From positions 1 to 63,220 of the forward strand of contig DAOOQE010000005.1 in NCBI GenBank assembly GCA_035388585.1: a stretch of 63,220 nt of DNA, written 5' to 3'. Of the stretch, positions 35,032 through 44,289 are shown one piece after another. Made by a program: the position numbers and the translations under genes. This DNA is from CAG-492 sp035388585 (GTDB lineage: Bacteria; Bacillota; Clostridia; TANB77; CAG-508). A model generated the notes under the pieces. That model did not search any database and was not told the origin of the DNA. It saw only the letters and a list, made by a program, of their open reading frames with translations. Position 1 is the stretch's first letter; each line of letters starts with the position of its first letter.

Positions 35032-35214
35032 TAAATTTCCTCCCAATAATTACTCTATATTATTATAAATCTAATCATATATATATAATTGATTTACATA
35101 TATATCTATAATTGATTTATTTGTGTAAAACTTCATAAATCATGTTTTGATATACTTAAATCATATATTAAATTGAATTATATGTTTAAAACACAAACAT
35201 AAAAATATTATAAA

Positions 35215-38200
35215 TTATCTTTTTATTTCCTGCATTACGAAAGCTTCTATAATATCTCCTTCTTTAATGTCATTGTATTTTTCTATTTGAACACCACATT
35301 CATAACCTTTTGCAGCTTCTTTTACATCTTCTTTGAATCTTTTTAAAGAAGACAATTTTCCTTCATGTATTACAACGCTTTCACGAATTACTCTTACTCC
35401 TGCATTTCTTTCAATTTTACCATCTGTAACATAACATCCTGCTATTGATCCTACATTAGAAACTTTAAACACTTGTCTTACTTCTGCATTTCCAATAACT
35501 TTTTCTTCAAATACAGGATCCAACATTCCTTTCATTGCTGCTTCAACATCTTCGATTGCTTTATATATTATAGAATATTGCTTAATTTCAACGCCTTCTT
35601 TATCTGCAGCTATTTTAGCAGTTGGAACTGGTCTAACATTAAACCCAATTATTATTGCACTTGCCGCTTTAGCTAATTGAACATCTGATTCTGTAACAGC
35701 TCCTGCTATAGCATGTATAACTTTTACTTTTACTTCACTATCTGATAGTTTTTCTAAAGATTGTTTAACTGCTTCTGCACTTCCTTGAACATCTGCTTTA
35801 ACAATTATATTTAATTGTTTCAAATCACCAGTTTCCATTTTCTCAAATAAATTATCCAAAGTAACCACATTTGAACTACCAATAACTTTTTCTCTTTCTT
35901 GAATTCTTCTTTTTTCAATTAGATGTTTTGCCATTTTTTCATTTTTAACTTCATAGAATATATCTCCTGCTTCTGGTACCTCTGTTAGTCCCATTATTTC
36001 TACAGGTGTTGATGGACCAGCCTCTTTTACATTATGTCCTTTATCATTTTTCATTGCTCTAATTCTACCAATTGATTTTCCTACAACAACTGTGTCTCCA
36101 ATATCTAATGTTCCACGTTGCACCAAAACAGATGCTATTGGACCTTTTGCTTTATCTAATCTTGCTTCTATTACTGCACCTTTAGCTTGTTTTTTAGGAT
36201 TTACTTTTAATTCTTGCATATCAGCAACTAGTAAAACCATCTCTAATAAATTTTCTATATTAATATTTTTCATAGCAGATATAGGAACAAAAATTGTTTC
36301 TCCACCCCATTCTTCTGCAACTAAATCATATTTCATTAATTCTTGTTTTATTTTATCCACATTTGCATTTGGTAAATCAATTTTATTTACAGCTACAATT
36401 ATCGGAATATTTGCTGCCTTGGCATGATTAATTGCTTCAACAGTTTGTGGCATAACCCCATCATCAGCTGCAACAACTAATATTGCAATATCAGTTATTT
36501 GAGCTCCTCTTGCCCTCATACTTGTAAATGCTTCATGTCCTGGTGTATCTAAAAATGTAATATCTCTTCCATTTATATTAACCATATAAGCACCAATATG
36601 TTGAGTAATTCCACCTGCTTCACCTTGTATAACATTTGTACTTCTTATAGCATCTAATAATGATGTTTTACCATGGTCTACGTGTCCCATTACAACCACA
36701 ACAGGTGGTCTATTTACTAATTCTTCGTCACTATCTTCAGACTCATCAAAAAGAATATCTTCTTCATTAAGGCTTTCTTTTTTATTTGCTTTAACTCCAA
36801 ATTCTTGGGCTACTAAGAAAGCTGTATCAAAATCTATTTCATTATTAACTGTTGCCATTATTCCATATCCAAATAATTTCTTAATAACTTCTGCACTAGT
36901 TTTTTTCAAATCTACCGCTAAATCTTTAACAGTAATATTATCCGGGATATTAATTTCTGTTAATTCAAATATTTTTTGTTTTATTCTTTGTTGATCATTT
37001 CTTATTTTCTTTCTATTTCTCTTTCCTCTTTCTGTAGTTAAATCATAGTAGTCTAACATTCCACCATCTTGTTCACTAAACATATTAGATAACTTATCTA
37101 CTTGTTTTAGATTTTTAAGTTTTTCTTCATCAAAGTTTTCAAATCTACCAGTTTTTTTAGTCTTAGCTGGTTTTTTTGCACCTTTACTCTCTTCAAATTT
37201 ACTTTGTTTTTCTTTATCAATTGCTCTACTTGAATAATCTCTTTGATTTTCCTTTTCTAATACTTCAACAGAGATAATTTCTTTTATATTTTTATCAATT
37301 CCTTTATCATCTAATGGTCTTCCATTTCTATTAAAATTGTTGTTTCTAGGTTGGTATGTTCCATTGTTATTATTTCTAGGCTGATATGTTCCATTATTAT
37401 TTCTTGGTTGATATGTTCCATTATTATTGTTTCTAGGTTGGTATTGACCATCACCGCTATTTCTTGGTTGATATGTTCCATTATTGTTGTTTCTAGGTTG
37501 ATATTGACCATCACCGCTATTTCTTGGTTGATATGTTCCATTATTATTGTTTCTTGGTTGATATTGACCATCACCGCTATTTCTTGGTTGATATGTTCCA
37601 TTATTGTTGTTTCTAGGTTGATATTGACCATCACCGCTATTTCTTGGTTGATATGTTCCATTATTATTGTTTCTTGGTTGATATTGACCATTATTATTAT
37701 TTCTATTTTGGAATCGATTATCACTGTTTTGATTATTATTCAAATTATTTGTTCTTTCACGATTTTCGAATTTATTAAATCGGTTATCACCTGCTGGTCT
37801 ATCAGAATTATTTGAATTATTATATGGTCTATTTCCATATCTGTCTTCATTATTTGGTCTATTATTAAAACGGTTATCAGAATTTGTTTTGTTATCAAAT
37901 CTATTATCACCATTTCTATTAAATCTATTATCTGAATTTCTATCATCAGATCTATTATCATTATTTCTATTATTAACTCTATTATCTTGAGCATTATAAT
38001 TATTTGGCTTATTATTTGGATTAAACCTATTATTTTCTTGAATATTTTGAACTTGTTGTTCTTCTTGTTCTTTTTTAACTATTTTATTCTCTACTGTTTC
38101 TATCATTTTATTCTTTACTTCTTGCTCCATATCTATATTATTTTGTTTTTCTACATTTTGAACTTCTTCAATTTTTACAACTTCAATTTCTTTTTGTTCT

Positions 38201-38622
38201 TCTACATTTTTAGGTTTAATTCCAAACAATTCACTAGCAGTTAATGGTTTTATTGGTTGTTTTCTATACACTATATTGTAGTCTTTATTTTTATCTCTTT
38301 CTACAAAACCAACATCTTTTCTATTATCGGTCTTTTTTTCTTCTGTTTTTTGATTTTGCTCTTCATTTATAATAACTTCTCTTCTTATTATTACTGGTGC
38401 AGAATCTTTTTTTTGTTTTTTCTCAATATTTTGTGTACTCCCTTTTTTTGTTTTTGTACTGTTCTTTCCATTAAAACTATTTTTTATTTTTTCAGCTTCA
38501 CTTACTTCTATTGAACTCATATGACTTGAAACATTAATACCTAATTCATTTGCTTTTTCTATTAAATCCTTATTAGCTATTCCTATTTCCTTGGCAATTT
38601 CATGTATTTTAACTTTACCCAA
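35215..38622 (-). CDS. infB: Translation initiation factor IF-2 with Asn-rich repeat region
   Basis: A protein of about 1135 residues. It has the IF2 N-terminal domain (KVKIHEIAKEIG...LIEKANELGI), a very long low-complexity region (about 60-500) rich in Asn, Arg, Asp, Gln and Tyr, then the GTPase domain with GHVDHGKTSLLDAI, DTPGHEAF and NKIDL, and the C-terminal domains that bind initiator tRNA. The low-complexity part includes a 60-bp tandem repeat. I prefer TTG at 38622, preceded by GGGGGTGA at good spacing, over the ATG at 38637, which has no such site. It overlaps the end of ylxQ by 8 bases. Confidence 0.96.
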   Translation of the reverse strand: MGKVKIHEIAKEIGIANKDLIEKANELGINVSSHMSSIEVSEAEKIKNSFNGKNSTKTKKGSTQNIEKKQKKDSAPVIIRREVIINEEQNQKTEEKKTDNRKDVGFVERDKNKDYNIVYRKQPIKPLTASELFGIKPKNVEEQKEIEVVKIEEVQNVEKQNNIDMEQEVKNKMIETVENKIVKKEQEEQQVQNIQENNRFNPNNKPNNYNAQDNRVNNRNNDNRSDDRNSDNRFNRNGDNRFDNKTNSDNRFNNRPNNEDRYGNRPYNNSNNSDRPAGDNRFNKFENRERTNNLNNNQNSDNRFQNRNNNNGQYQPRNNNNGTYQPRNSGDGQYQPRNNNNGTYQPRNSGDGQYQPRNNNNGTYQPRNSGDGQYQPRNNNNGTYQPRNSGDGQYQPRNNNNGTYQPRNNNGTYQPRNNNNGTYQPRNNNFNRNGRPLDDKGIDKNIKEIISVEVLEKENQRDYSSRAIDKEKQSKFEESKGAKKPAKTKKTGRFENFDEEKLKNLKQVDKLSNMFSEQDGGMLDYYDLTTERGKRNRKKIRNDQQRIKQKIFELTEINIPDNITVKDLAVDLKKTSAEVIKKLFGYGIMATVNNEIDFDTAFLVAQEFGVKANKKESLNEEDILFDESEDSDEELVNRPPVVVVMGHVDHGKTSLLDAIRSTNVIQGEAGGITQHIGAYMVNINGRDITFLDTPGHEAFTSMRARGAQITDIAILVVAADDGVMPQTVEAINHAKAANIPIIVAVNKIDLPNANVDKIKQELMKYDLVAEEWGGETIFVPISAMKNINIENLLEMVLLVADMQELKVNPKKQAKGAVIEARLDKAKGPIASVLVQRGTLDIGDTVVVGKSIGRIRAMKNDKGHNVKEAGPSTPVEIMGLTEVPEAGDIFYEVKNEKMAKHLIEKRRIQEREKVIGSSNVVTLDNLFEKMETGDLKQLNIIVKADVQGSAEAVKQSLEKLSDSEVKVKVIHAIAGAVTESDVQLAKAASAIIIGFNVRPVPTAKIAADKEGVEIKQYSIIYKAIEDVEAAMKGMLDPVFEEKVIGNAEVRQVFKVSNVGSIAGCYVTDGKIERNAGVRVIRESVVIHEGKLSSLKRFKEDVKEAAKGYECGVQIEKYNDIKEGDIIEAFVMQEIKR
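37345..37704 (-). repeat. 60-bp tandem repeat inside infB
   Basis: Four copies of a 60-bp unit in exact register (same motif at 37448, 37508, 37568 and 37628), with half-unit remnants on both sides. Each unit codes 20 residues of the type NNNNGTYQPRNSGDGQYQPR. Copies differ mainly at silent sites. Confidence 0.9.
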
Positions 38623-38938
38623 TAACTTCACCCCCATTAATTATTTTTATAATCTCATTTGAAAAATTAATATCTTTTATTCCAATTACTGCTTTATTTT
38701 GTTTTCCTATAGCACTACTTATTGTATCAATAGTTCCAAATATAATCACCTTTACCCCATTGTTTTTTAATTCACACAATTTAATAAATTTATTTTTTAA
38801 TCTCTCTGATGCATCATTTGTTAATATTATTAATTTAATTTTATTTTTTTCAATACCTTCAACACATGCATCTGTCCCAAAAATAACTTTACCTGCTCTC
38901 GTGGCAAGTCCTACTAGTCCTAAAACTTTATTTGTCAA
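38615..38938 (-). CDS. ylxQ: YlxQ, L7Ae/L30e-like RNA-binding protein
   Basis: A 107-residue protein with the L7Ae/L30e fold: LGLVGLATRAGKVIFGTDACVEGI, then KLIILTNDASERLKNKF..LC and V...GTIDTISSAIGKQ.KAVIGI. Such proteins bind kink-turn RNA; YlxQ itself is not essential in Bacillus subtilis and its target there is unclear. It sits in the invariant order nusA-ylxR-ylxQ-infB and overlaps both neighbours by a few bases, indicating translational coupling. Confidence 0.92.
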   Translation of the reverse strand: MTNKVLGLVGLATRAGKVIFGTDACVEGIEKNKIKLIILTNDASERLKNKFIKLCELKNNGVKVIIFGTIDTISSAIGKQNKAVIGIKDINFSNEIIKIINGGEVIG

Positions 38939-39188
38939 TAATTACACCTCTTAAATTTTCATAAATTTCATTCTCAATTTTCATTTTGAATGTTTTTTCT
39001 ATTTTTTTGTTTTTTATAGCTTTATTTAGGCAATCTATATCATTACATATGTATGCTCCTCTGCCTTCTGCTCTTCCAGTTTTGTCAATACTTATTTCTT
39101 CATCTTTATTTTTTACTATTCTTATTAATTCTTTTTTTTCTTTTTGCGAATTACATCCTATACATGTTCTTTTTGGTATAATTTTCAC
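38928..39188 (-). CDS. ylxR: YlxR (DUF448) nucleic-acid-binding protein
   Basis: An 86-residue basic protein with the DUF448 signature PKRTCIGCNSQKEKKELIRIV and GRAEGRGAYICND..CL..A. It is conserved between nusA and ylxQ and has been linked to RNase P or nucleoid functions in other Firmicutes. The start is uncertain: GTG at 39188 has the near-perfect site AAGGAAGTGAG at 5-base spacing, whereas GTG at 39197 would overlap that site. The 220-base gap to nusA (39198-39417) is AT-rich without a recognisable element. Confidence 0.9.
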   Translation of the reverse strand: MKIIPKRTCIGCNSQKEKKELIRIVKNKDEEISIDKTGRAEGRGAYICNDIDCLNKAIKNKKIEKTFKMKIENEIYENLRGVIIDK

Positions 39189-39417
39189 AAAACTCACTTC
39201 CTTTTTTAATTATATTCAAAATATTATCTATTTCATACATTTATATGAATTTTAATATTTATTTTTTTATATAACTTATATCTTAAAATATATTTAAACA
39301 TATATTTTTACTATTTTTTTGACATACTATTTTATTTAAATGTTTTTTTAATTTTTTAAAATTATAATTGATTTTTTGTAATTTAATTCAATATTTAATT
39401 ATTTATTTTTACATCTA

Positions 39418-40911
39418 TTATTTTTTTGTTTTTTCTTCTTTTTCAACATTGTTTTTTGCTTTTACTTCTTTTTCAACTTTGTTTTTTGCTTTTTCTTCTT
39501 TTTCAACTTTGTTTTTTGCTTTTTCTTCTTTTTCTATCGCATCTTTTTTAGATTTAGATTTTTTTTCTATTTTATCTGTTTTTTCAGAATCAGCTCTTTC
39601 AGTATCAACTTTTTTAGCTTTTATCTCTTTTTTTGGTTCAGCTTTTTTACTTTTCACTTCTTTTTTTTCAACAACTTCTTCTACATTTTCAGAAATAATA
39701 GTTATTTTATCTTCTATATAAATTTCCTCTACATCATTTACTTCTACTTTATCTTCTAAATCAATTTCGTCTAAAGCCTCTAGTTCTTCTATATCCTCTG
39801 ATTTTTCTTCTGAATCATTTTCCATTAACATTTTTCTGAATTGTGATTCACTTTTTATATCTATTTTCCAATTTGTTAATTTTGCAGCCAATCTTGCATT
39901 TTGTCCTGCTTTACCTATTGCTAATGACAATTGATCATCTGGAACTATTACCTGAGCAAATCTATCTTGTTCTTTAATATCTACCGCAAGAACTTGTGCT
40001 GGTAATAATGCTGACGAAATAAATATTGCTGGATCTTGATTCCATTCTATTACATCAATTTTTTCTCCGCCTAGCTCATTTATTATATTTTGTATACGTA
40101 TTCCTTTTTGACCAACACATGAACCAACAGGATCAATATTTTCGTTTGGAGAATACACTGCTACTTTACTTCTATTTCCTGGATCTCTTGAAACACTTTT
40201 TATTTCAATTACACCCTCATATATTTCAGGAATTTCAAGTTCAAATAATTTTCTTACAAAATCACAATGTGCTCTTGATATAATAACTTGTGGAGCACCT
40301 TTTATTCCTCTTTCAACATCAACTATATATGCTCTTATTTTTTTATTTACACTATATTTCTCTGTTGGAACTTGTTCCTTTAGTGGCATTACTCCTTCTA
40401 ATTTTCCAAGGTCTGCAACTACAACTCCACCGTCAGCTTTTTGTATTATTCCTGAAACTATTTCACCTTTTCTATCACTAAACTCATTAAATAATACATC
40501 TCTTGAAGCTTCTCTTATTTTTTGAATTATAACCTGTTTTGCTGTTCCTGCTGCTATTCTTCCAAAATTTCTTGGAACTACTTCTATTTGAGCAACATCT
40601 CCTATCTCTAGTGTTTTATTTATTTTTTGTGCTTCTACTAAAGTTATTTCTAATTTATCATCCTCAACTTCTTCCACAACCATTTTATCTGTGTAAACAT
40701 GAATTTCCCCTGTTTCTCTATCCATAGTAATTTTAACCTCAGTTTCTTCTGGGGCTTCAAATTCTCTTTTATATGCTGTAACTAAAGCTGTTTCAATAGA
40801 TTCCATTAAAAACTCTTTTTTTATTCCTTTTTCTTTTTCTAATTCATCCATTGCTATTACTAATTGTTTACTATCTATAGCTTCACTTGGTTTATTTTCT
40901 TTTTTCTTCAT
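39418..40911 (-). CDS. nusA: Transcription factor NusA with repetitive Lys/Glu tail
   Basis: A 497-residue NusA, which binds RNA polymerase and modulates pausing, termination and antitermination. The N-terminal domain (1-130), S1 (about 133-200: EIVSGIIQKADGGVVVADLG..EGVMP), and two KH domains (about 200-345, with SVSRDPGNRSKVAV and VGQKGIRIQ, AIGK.GQNARLA) are clear. After residue 360 an acidic then Lys/Glu-rich tail of about 140 residues is added, ending in a 10-residue repeat KEEKAKNKVE coded by a 30-bp tandem repeat (39420-39535). The ATG at 40911 follows AGGAGGT; the earlier ATG is too close to it. Confidence 0.96.
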   Translation of the reverse strand: MKKKENKPSEAIDSKQLVIAMDELEKEKGIKKEFLMESIETALVTAYKREFEAPEETEVKITMDRETGEIHVYTDKMVVEEVEDDKLEITLVEAQKINKTLEIGDVAQIEVVPRNFGRIAAGTAKQVIIQKIREASRDVLFNEFSDRKGEIVSGIIQKADGGVVVADLGKLEGVMPLKEQVPTEKYSVNKKIRAYIVDVERGIKGAPQVIISRAHCDFVRKLFELEIPEIYEGVIEIKSVSRDPGNRSKVAVYSPNENIDPVGSCVGQKGIRIQNIINELGGEKIDVIEWNQDPAIFISSALLPAQVLAVDIKEQDRFAQVIVPDDQLSLAIGKAGQNARLAAKLTNWKIDIKSESQFRKMLMENDSEEKSEDIEELEALDEIDLEDKVEVNDVEEIYIEDKITIISENVEEVVEKKEVKSKKAEPKKEIKAKKVDTERADSEKTDKIEKKSKSKKDAIEKEEKAKNKVEKEEKAKNKVEKEVKAKNNVEKEEKTKK

Positions 40912-40912
40912 T

Positions 40913-41389
40913 TTACTCATTACCTCCTAAATTATCCCAATCATAATATTTTTTTATTAATGATATATTTTTTCTTTCAATTTCTTTTTCGCCATTTTGA
41001 GTTTTTAAAACTATATTTTCATTATTGATATTTTCTAAAATGCCAGTAATTTCTTTTTCTTTATCTATTGGTTTGTATAACCTTATAACAATTTCCTTAT
41101 TAATATTATCTTTTAAGTGCTTATCTTTTCTTAGAACTTTTTCTACACCAGTTGATGATACTTCTAAAAAATATTGTTCTTTTATATAATCTTTCTCATC
41201 TAAAATTTCTGTTATTTCTCGTGATACTTTTTCACAATCTTCTATATTTATTCCTTCTTTTTTTTCTATAAATATTTTTAAATAGTAATCACTACCCTCT
41301 TTTGTATATTGAACATCATAAAGCTCATAACCTAAATCTATAATATTTTTGGATATTAAGTTCTCAACTTTTTCTTCAATATTAGCCAT
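40913..41389 (-). CDS. rimP: Ribosome maturation factor RimP
   Basis: A 158-residue factor for 30S assembly, with the signature LGYELYDVQYTKEGSDYYLKIFIEKKEGINIEDCEKVSREI and EVSSTGVEKVLRK, ending in an SH3-like domain. First gene of the rimP-nusA-ylxR-ylxQ-infB series. The ATG at 41389 follows GGGAGGG; the longer frame would include the leader hairpin. Its last codons carry the ribosome-binding site of nusA. Confidence 0.95.
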   Translation of the reverse strand: MANIEEKVENLISKNIIDLGYELYDVQYTKEGSDYYLKIFIEKKEGINIEDCEKVSREITEILDEKDYIKEQYFLEVSSTGVEKVLRKDKHLKDNINKEIVIRLYKPIDKEKEITGILENINNENIVLKTQNGEKEIERKNISLIKKYYDWDNLGGNE

Positions 41390-41410
41390 CTTTCCCTCCC
41401 TGCTACAATG

Positions 41411-41439
41411 AAGGAGTGGGACTTTTATTCCCACTCCTT
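41411..41439 (-). promoter_or_regulatory. Leader hairpin upstream of rimP
   Basis: A perfect 11-bp inverted repeat AAGGAGTGGGA/TCCCACTCCTT with a 7-base loop lies between the promoter start (about 41457) and the rimP ribosome-binding site. No U run follows. It includes a decoy AAGGAG sequence and may act in RNA stability or feedback control. Confidence 0.7.
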
Positions 41440-41463
41440 ATGTAATCTTATTAATGTAAAGTT

Positions 41464-41492
41464 ATTATACACTATTTTTTTGTAAAAATCAA
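41464..41492 (-). promoter_or_regulatory. Promoter of the rimP-nusA-infB operon
   Basis: Minus strand: TTGATT (41487-41492), 17-base spacer, TATAAT (41464-41469). The rest of the 340-base divergent gap (41493-41720) is AT-rich without a recognisable gene. Confidence 0.78.
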
Positions 41493-41720
41493 TGTTTTTT
41501 CAAAAAAAACTGTTTAATTGTAATACGAGTTTTTCTTCATTTTAAAGTTACTTTTCCTATTTGGAATTCACCTTTACATTTCACATTAATTGTAACACTT
41601 TATTTTCAAAAACTATATTTAATTATTTCTTAAATTTGCTTTGAATTTACAGAATTGTTATCAAATTTCATTTTAAGAAAATTTTTAGTAAGCTAAACAT
41701 CCTTTATATCTGTAATATTA

Positions 41721-41749
41721 TTGAGTTTACAAGCAAAATATGATATTAT
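41721..41749 (+). promoter_or_regulatory. Promoter of mutS2
   Basis: TTGAGT (41721-41726), 17-base spacer ending in TGA, TATTAT (41744-41749). The expected start near 41756 rules out the upstream in-frame start at 41740. Confidence 0.72.
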
Positions 41750-41775
41750 GTTTAAAAATAAAAAAGGAGTTTAAA

Positions 41776-44232
41776 ATGAATAAAAATTTACTTAAATTAG
41801 ATTACGATAAAATTATCAATATTTTATCTAGTTATTGTATTACACATTCCGGAAAAAAATTATGTGATAGTTTAATTCTCAAAAACAAATCATCAACAGT
41901 TCAATATCTTCTTAATCAAACATCTGAGGCATTTAATCTATTAACTGATTTTGGAAATGCGCCTATATGTGAATTTGAAAATATAGATATTTTAGTAAAA
42001 ACACTTAAAAGTAATTTATCACTTTCTAATAAGGGATTGCTTGATATTGCACATATATTAAAAACGAGTAGAGAGTTAAAAAATTATTTCAATAGTAATG
42101 ATATAGAACTATTAAAAAATTCTAAATACCCTATTATGAATTCAATATTTGAAGAACTTTATAGTAATATTGGAATAGAAAAAATAATTTTTGATTCAAT
42201 TATTGATGAAAATAACATTTCTGATAATGCTTCAAAAAATTTATTCAAACTAAGAAAAACAAGAAAATTTTTAGAAGCAAATATAAAAGAAAAATTAAAT
42301 TCATTTATTCACTCTGCTACATATTCGAAATTCATAATGGAGCCTATTATAACAATTAGAAATGAAAGATATGTTATTCCAGTTAAAATTGAATACAAAG
42401 ATAATATAAAAGGTCTAATTCATGACATGTCTTTTAGTGGTTCAACTGTATATCTTGAGCCAATTTCAATTTTTGATATTAATAATCAAATTAATAATAT
42501 TAAATCAGAGGAAAAAAAAGAAATAGAGAAAATACTTGAAGATTTATCTAAACTTCTTATACCACTAATTGAAAATCTTGTAAAAAATTCTAATTGTATT
42601 GGAAAAATTGATTTTTGTTTTGCAAAGGCAAAATTTTCCAAAGCTATTAACGGAGTATCACCATTAATTAATAATAAAAAATTTATAAATTTAATAGAAG
42701 CTAGACATCCTTTAATAGATGAAAACAAAGTTGTTCCAATAAGTATAAATCTAGGTATTAATTATAATTCATTGGTTATTACTGGTCCAAACACAGGTGG
42801 AAAAACCGTTGCATTAAAAACAGTTGGTCTTTTATGTTTAATGGCTTATAGTGGCCTTCATATTCCTGCGAAAGAAAACAGTAGTATTTTTGTTTTTGAT
42901 AAAATCTTTGCAGATATTGGAGATGAGCAAAGTATATCTGAATCTCTTAGTACATTTTCTTCCCATATGTTAAATATTATTGATATTACAAATTCCGCTA
43001 CCGAAAACAGCTTGATATTAGTTGATGAGCTTGGATCTGGAACAGATCCTATTCAAGGAGCAAGTCTTGCAATTAGTATATTAGAATATTTTTATAATAT
43101 TGGATGCCTAAGTATTGCTACTACTCATTATTCAGAAATTAAAAATTATGCATTAATTACAAATGGATTTGAAAATGCAAGTTCTGAGTTTGATATTATA
43201 AACTTAAGGCCTACATATAGATTAATAATCGGGGTTCCTGGTAAAAGTAATGCATTCGAAATTAGTAAACGCTTGGGGCTTTCAGAAAAAATACTAGAAA
43301 GAGCAAAAAACTTTTTAACAGATGCTAATCTAAATATTGAAGAATTACTTAAAACTATTTATGATAGTAAAATAATTATTGAAAAGGAAAAAGAAGAAAT
43401 ACAAAAAAATTCAAATCAAATAACTGGGCTTAGAAAGTCTCTTGATAATGAATATTCTGTTTTAAAATGTAATGAAAAAGAAATATTAGATGATGCAAAA
43501 TTAAAAGCAAAAGATATATTATCTCAAGCTAAAAAAGAGTCTGATGAAATAATTAAAGACCTTAATAAAATTTATGATACTGCTGAATCTCAATTATACT
43601 TAGATTTAAATAATCCCAATGTTTCTAGCATTAAAGATTTTCTTAAAAACGCAAATTCTAAAAGAAATAATTTAAATGAGAAAGTAAGAAATCTTTCTGA
43701 ATCATTAGCATATAATAATTTTTCAGACGAAAAAAATTCTCCTATTAATCCAGAAGATATTAAAATAGGAATGGATGTTTTTTTTACTGATTTTAATACA
43801 GATGCAACTATACTTACATATCCAAATAAATCTGGTGATATACAGATACAAATAGGTAGTGCCAAAATGAATGTAAATATTAATAAACTTCAAAAAACAA
43901 AAAAAGAAATAATTCAAAATAACTCTTTAAATAAAAAAAATAATACAAACTCAAATACATATAAACAAGCAAATTCAAAAAGTAAATATATTTCGCCTGA
44001 ATTAAATGTTATAGGACAAAATGTTGAAGAAGCAATTTTTGTTATTGATAAATATCTAGATGATTGTGCAATATCCAACTTACATAATGTTAGAATTGTA
44101 CATGGTAAAGGAACAGGAAAATTAAGAAACGGAATTCATACCTTTTTGAAAACGCATCCACATGTTAAAACATATAGAATTGGCTCTTTTGGAGAGGGCG
44201 AAATGGGAGTTACCATTGTAGATTTAAAATAA
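41776..44232 (+). CDS. mutS2: MutS2 family ATPase/endonuclease with Smr domain
   Basis: An 818-residue MutS2. Core and lever regions (about 1-300) precede the ATPase with Walker A GPNTGGKT (337-344), Walker B LILVDELGSGTDP and the C-terminal coiled coil; the last 80 residues are the Smr nuclease domain with VRIVHGKGTGKLR. MutS2 does not do mismatch repair; it limits recombination or, in Bacillus, splits collided ribosomes. It is divergent from the rimP operon. The ATG at 41776 has AAAGGAG upstream. It ends at a strong terminator followed by a hairpin-repeat array. Confidence 0.96.
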   Translation: MNKNLLKLDYDKIINILSSYCITHSGKKLCDSLILKNKSSTVQYLLNQTSEAFNLLTDFGNAPICEFENIDILVKTLKSNLSLSNKGLLDIAHILKTSRELKNYFNSNDIELLKNSKYPIMNSIFEELYSNIGIEKIIFDSIIDENNISDNASKNLFKLRKTRKFLEANIKEKLNSFIHSATYSKFIMEPIITIRNERYVIPVKIEYKDNIKGLIHDMSFSGSTVYLEPISIFDINNQINNIKSEEKKEIEKILEDLSKLLIPLIENLVKNSNCIGKIDFCFAKAKFSKAINGVSPLINNKKFINLIEARHPLIDENKVVPISINLGINYNSLVITGPNTGGKTVALKTVGLLCLMAYSGLHIPAKENSSIFVFDKIFADIGDEQSISESLSTFSSHMLNIIDITNSATENSLILVDELGSGTDPIQGASLAISILEYFYNIGCLSIATTHYSEIKNYALITNGFENASSEFDIINLRPTYRLIIGVPGKSNAFEISKRLGLSEKILERAKNFLTDANLNIEELLKTIYDSKIIIEKEKEEIQKNSNQITGLRKSLDNEYSVLKCNEKEILDDAKLKAKDILSQAKKESDEIIKDLNKIYDTAESQLYLDLNNPNVSSIKDFLKNANSKRNNLNEKVRNLSESLAYNNFSDEKNSPINPEDIKIGMDVFFTDFNTDATILTYPNKSGDIQIQIGSAKMNVNINKLQKTKKEIIQNNSLNKKNNTNSNTYKQANSKSKYISPELNVIGQNVEEAIFVIDKYLDDCAISNLHNVRIVHGKGTGKLRNGIHTFLKTHPHVKTYRIGSFGEGEMGVTIVDLK

Positions 44233-44242
44233 TGGTTATATA

Positions 44243-44279
44243 ATTGATTATGGTGTTTAATCACCTTAATCAATTTTTT
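44243..44279 (+). terminator. Terminator of mutS2 (member of the hairpin repeat family)
   Basis: ATTGATTATGGTG (44243-44255) pairs with CACCTTAATCAAT (44262-44274) across a TTTAAT loop with one mismatch, then five T. It lies 10 bases past the stop. Its arms match those of the downstream repeats. Confidence 0.88.
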
Positions 44280-44289
44280 GAAAAAAGGT

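Noticed and set aside
37311..37815. Long ORFs on both strands over the infB repeat
   Set aside because: They arise from the 60-bp repeat, a multiple of three, keeping several frames open; only the infB frame continues into conserved domains.
39368..39721. Plus-strand ORF of Phe/Ser repeats opposite the nusA tail
   Set aside because: It is the complement of the Lys/Glu repeats of NusA and has no ribosome-binding site.
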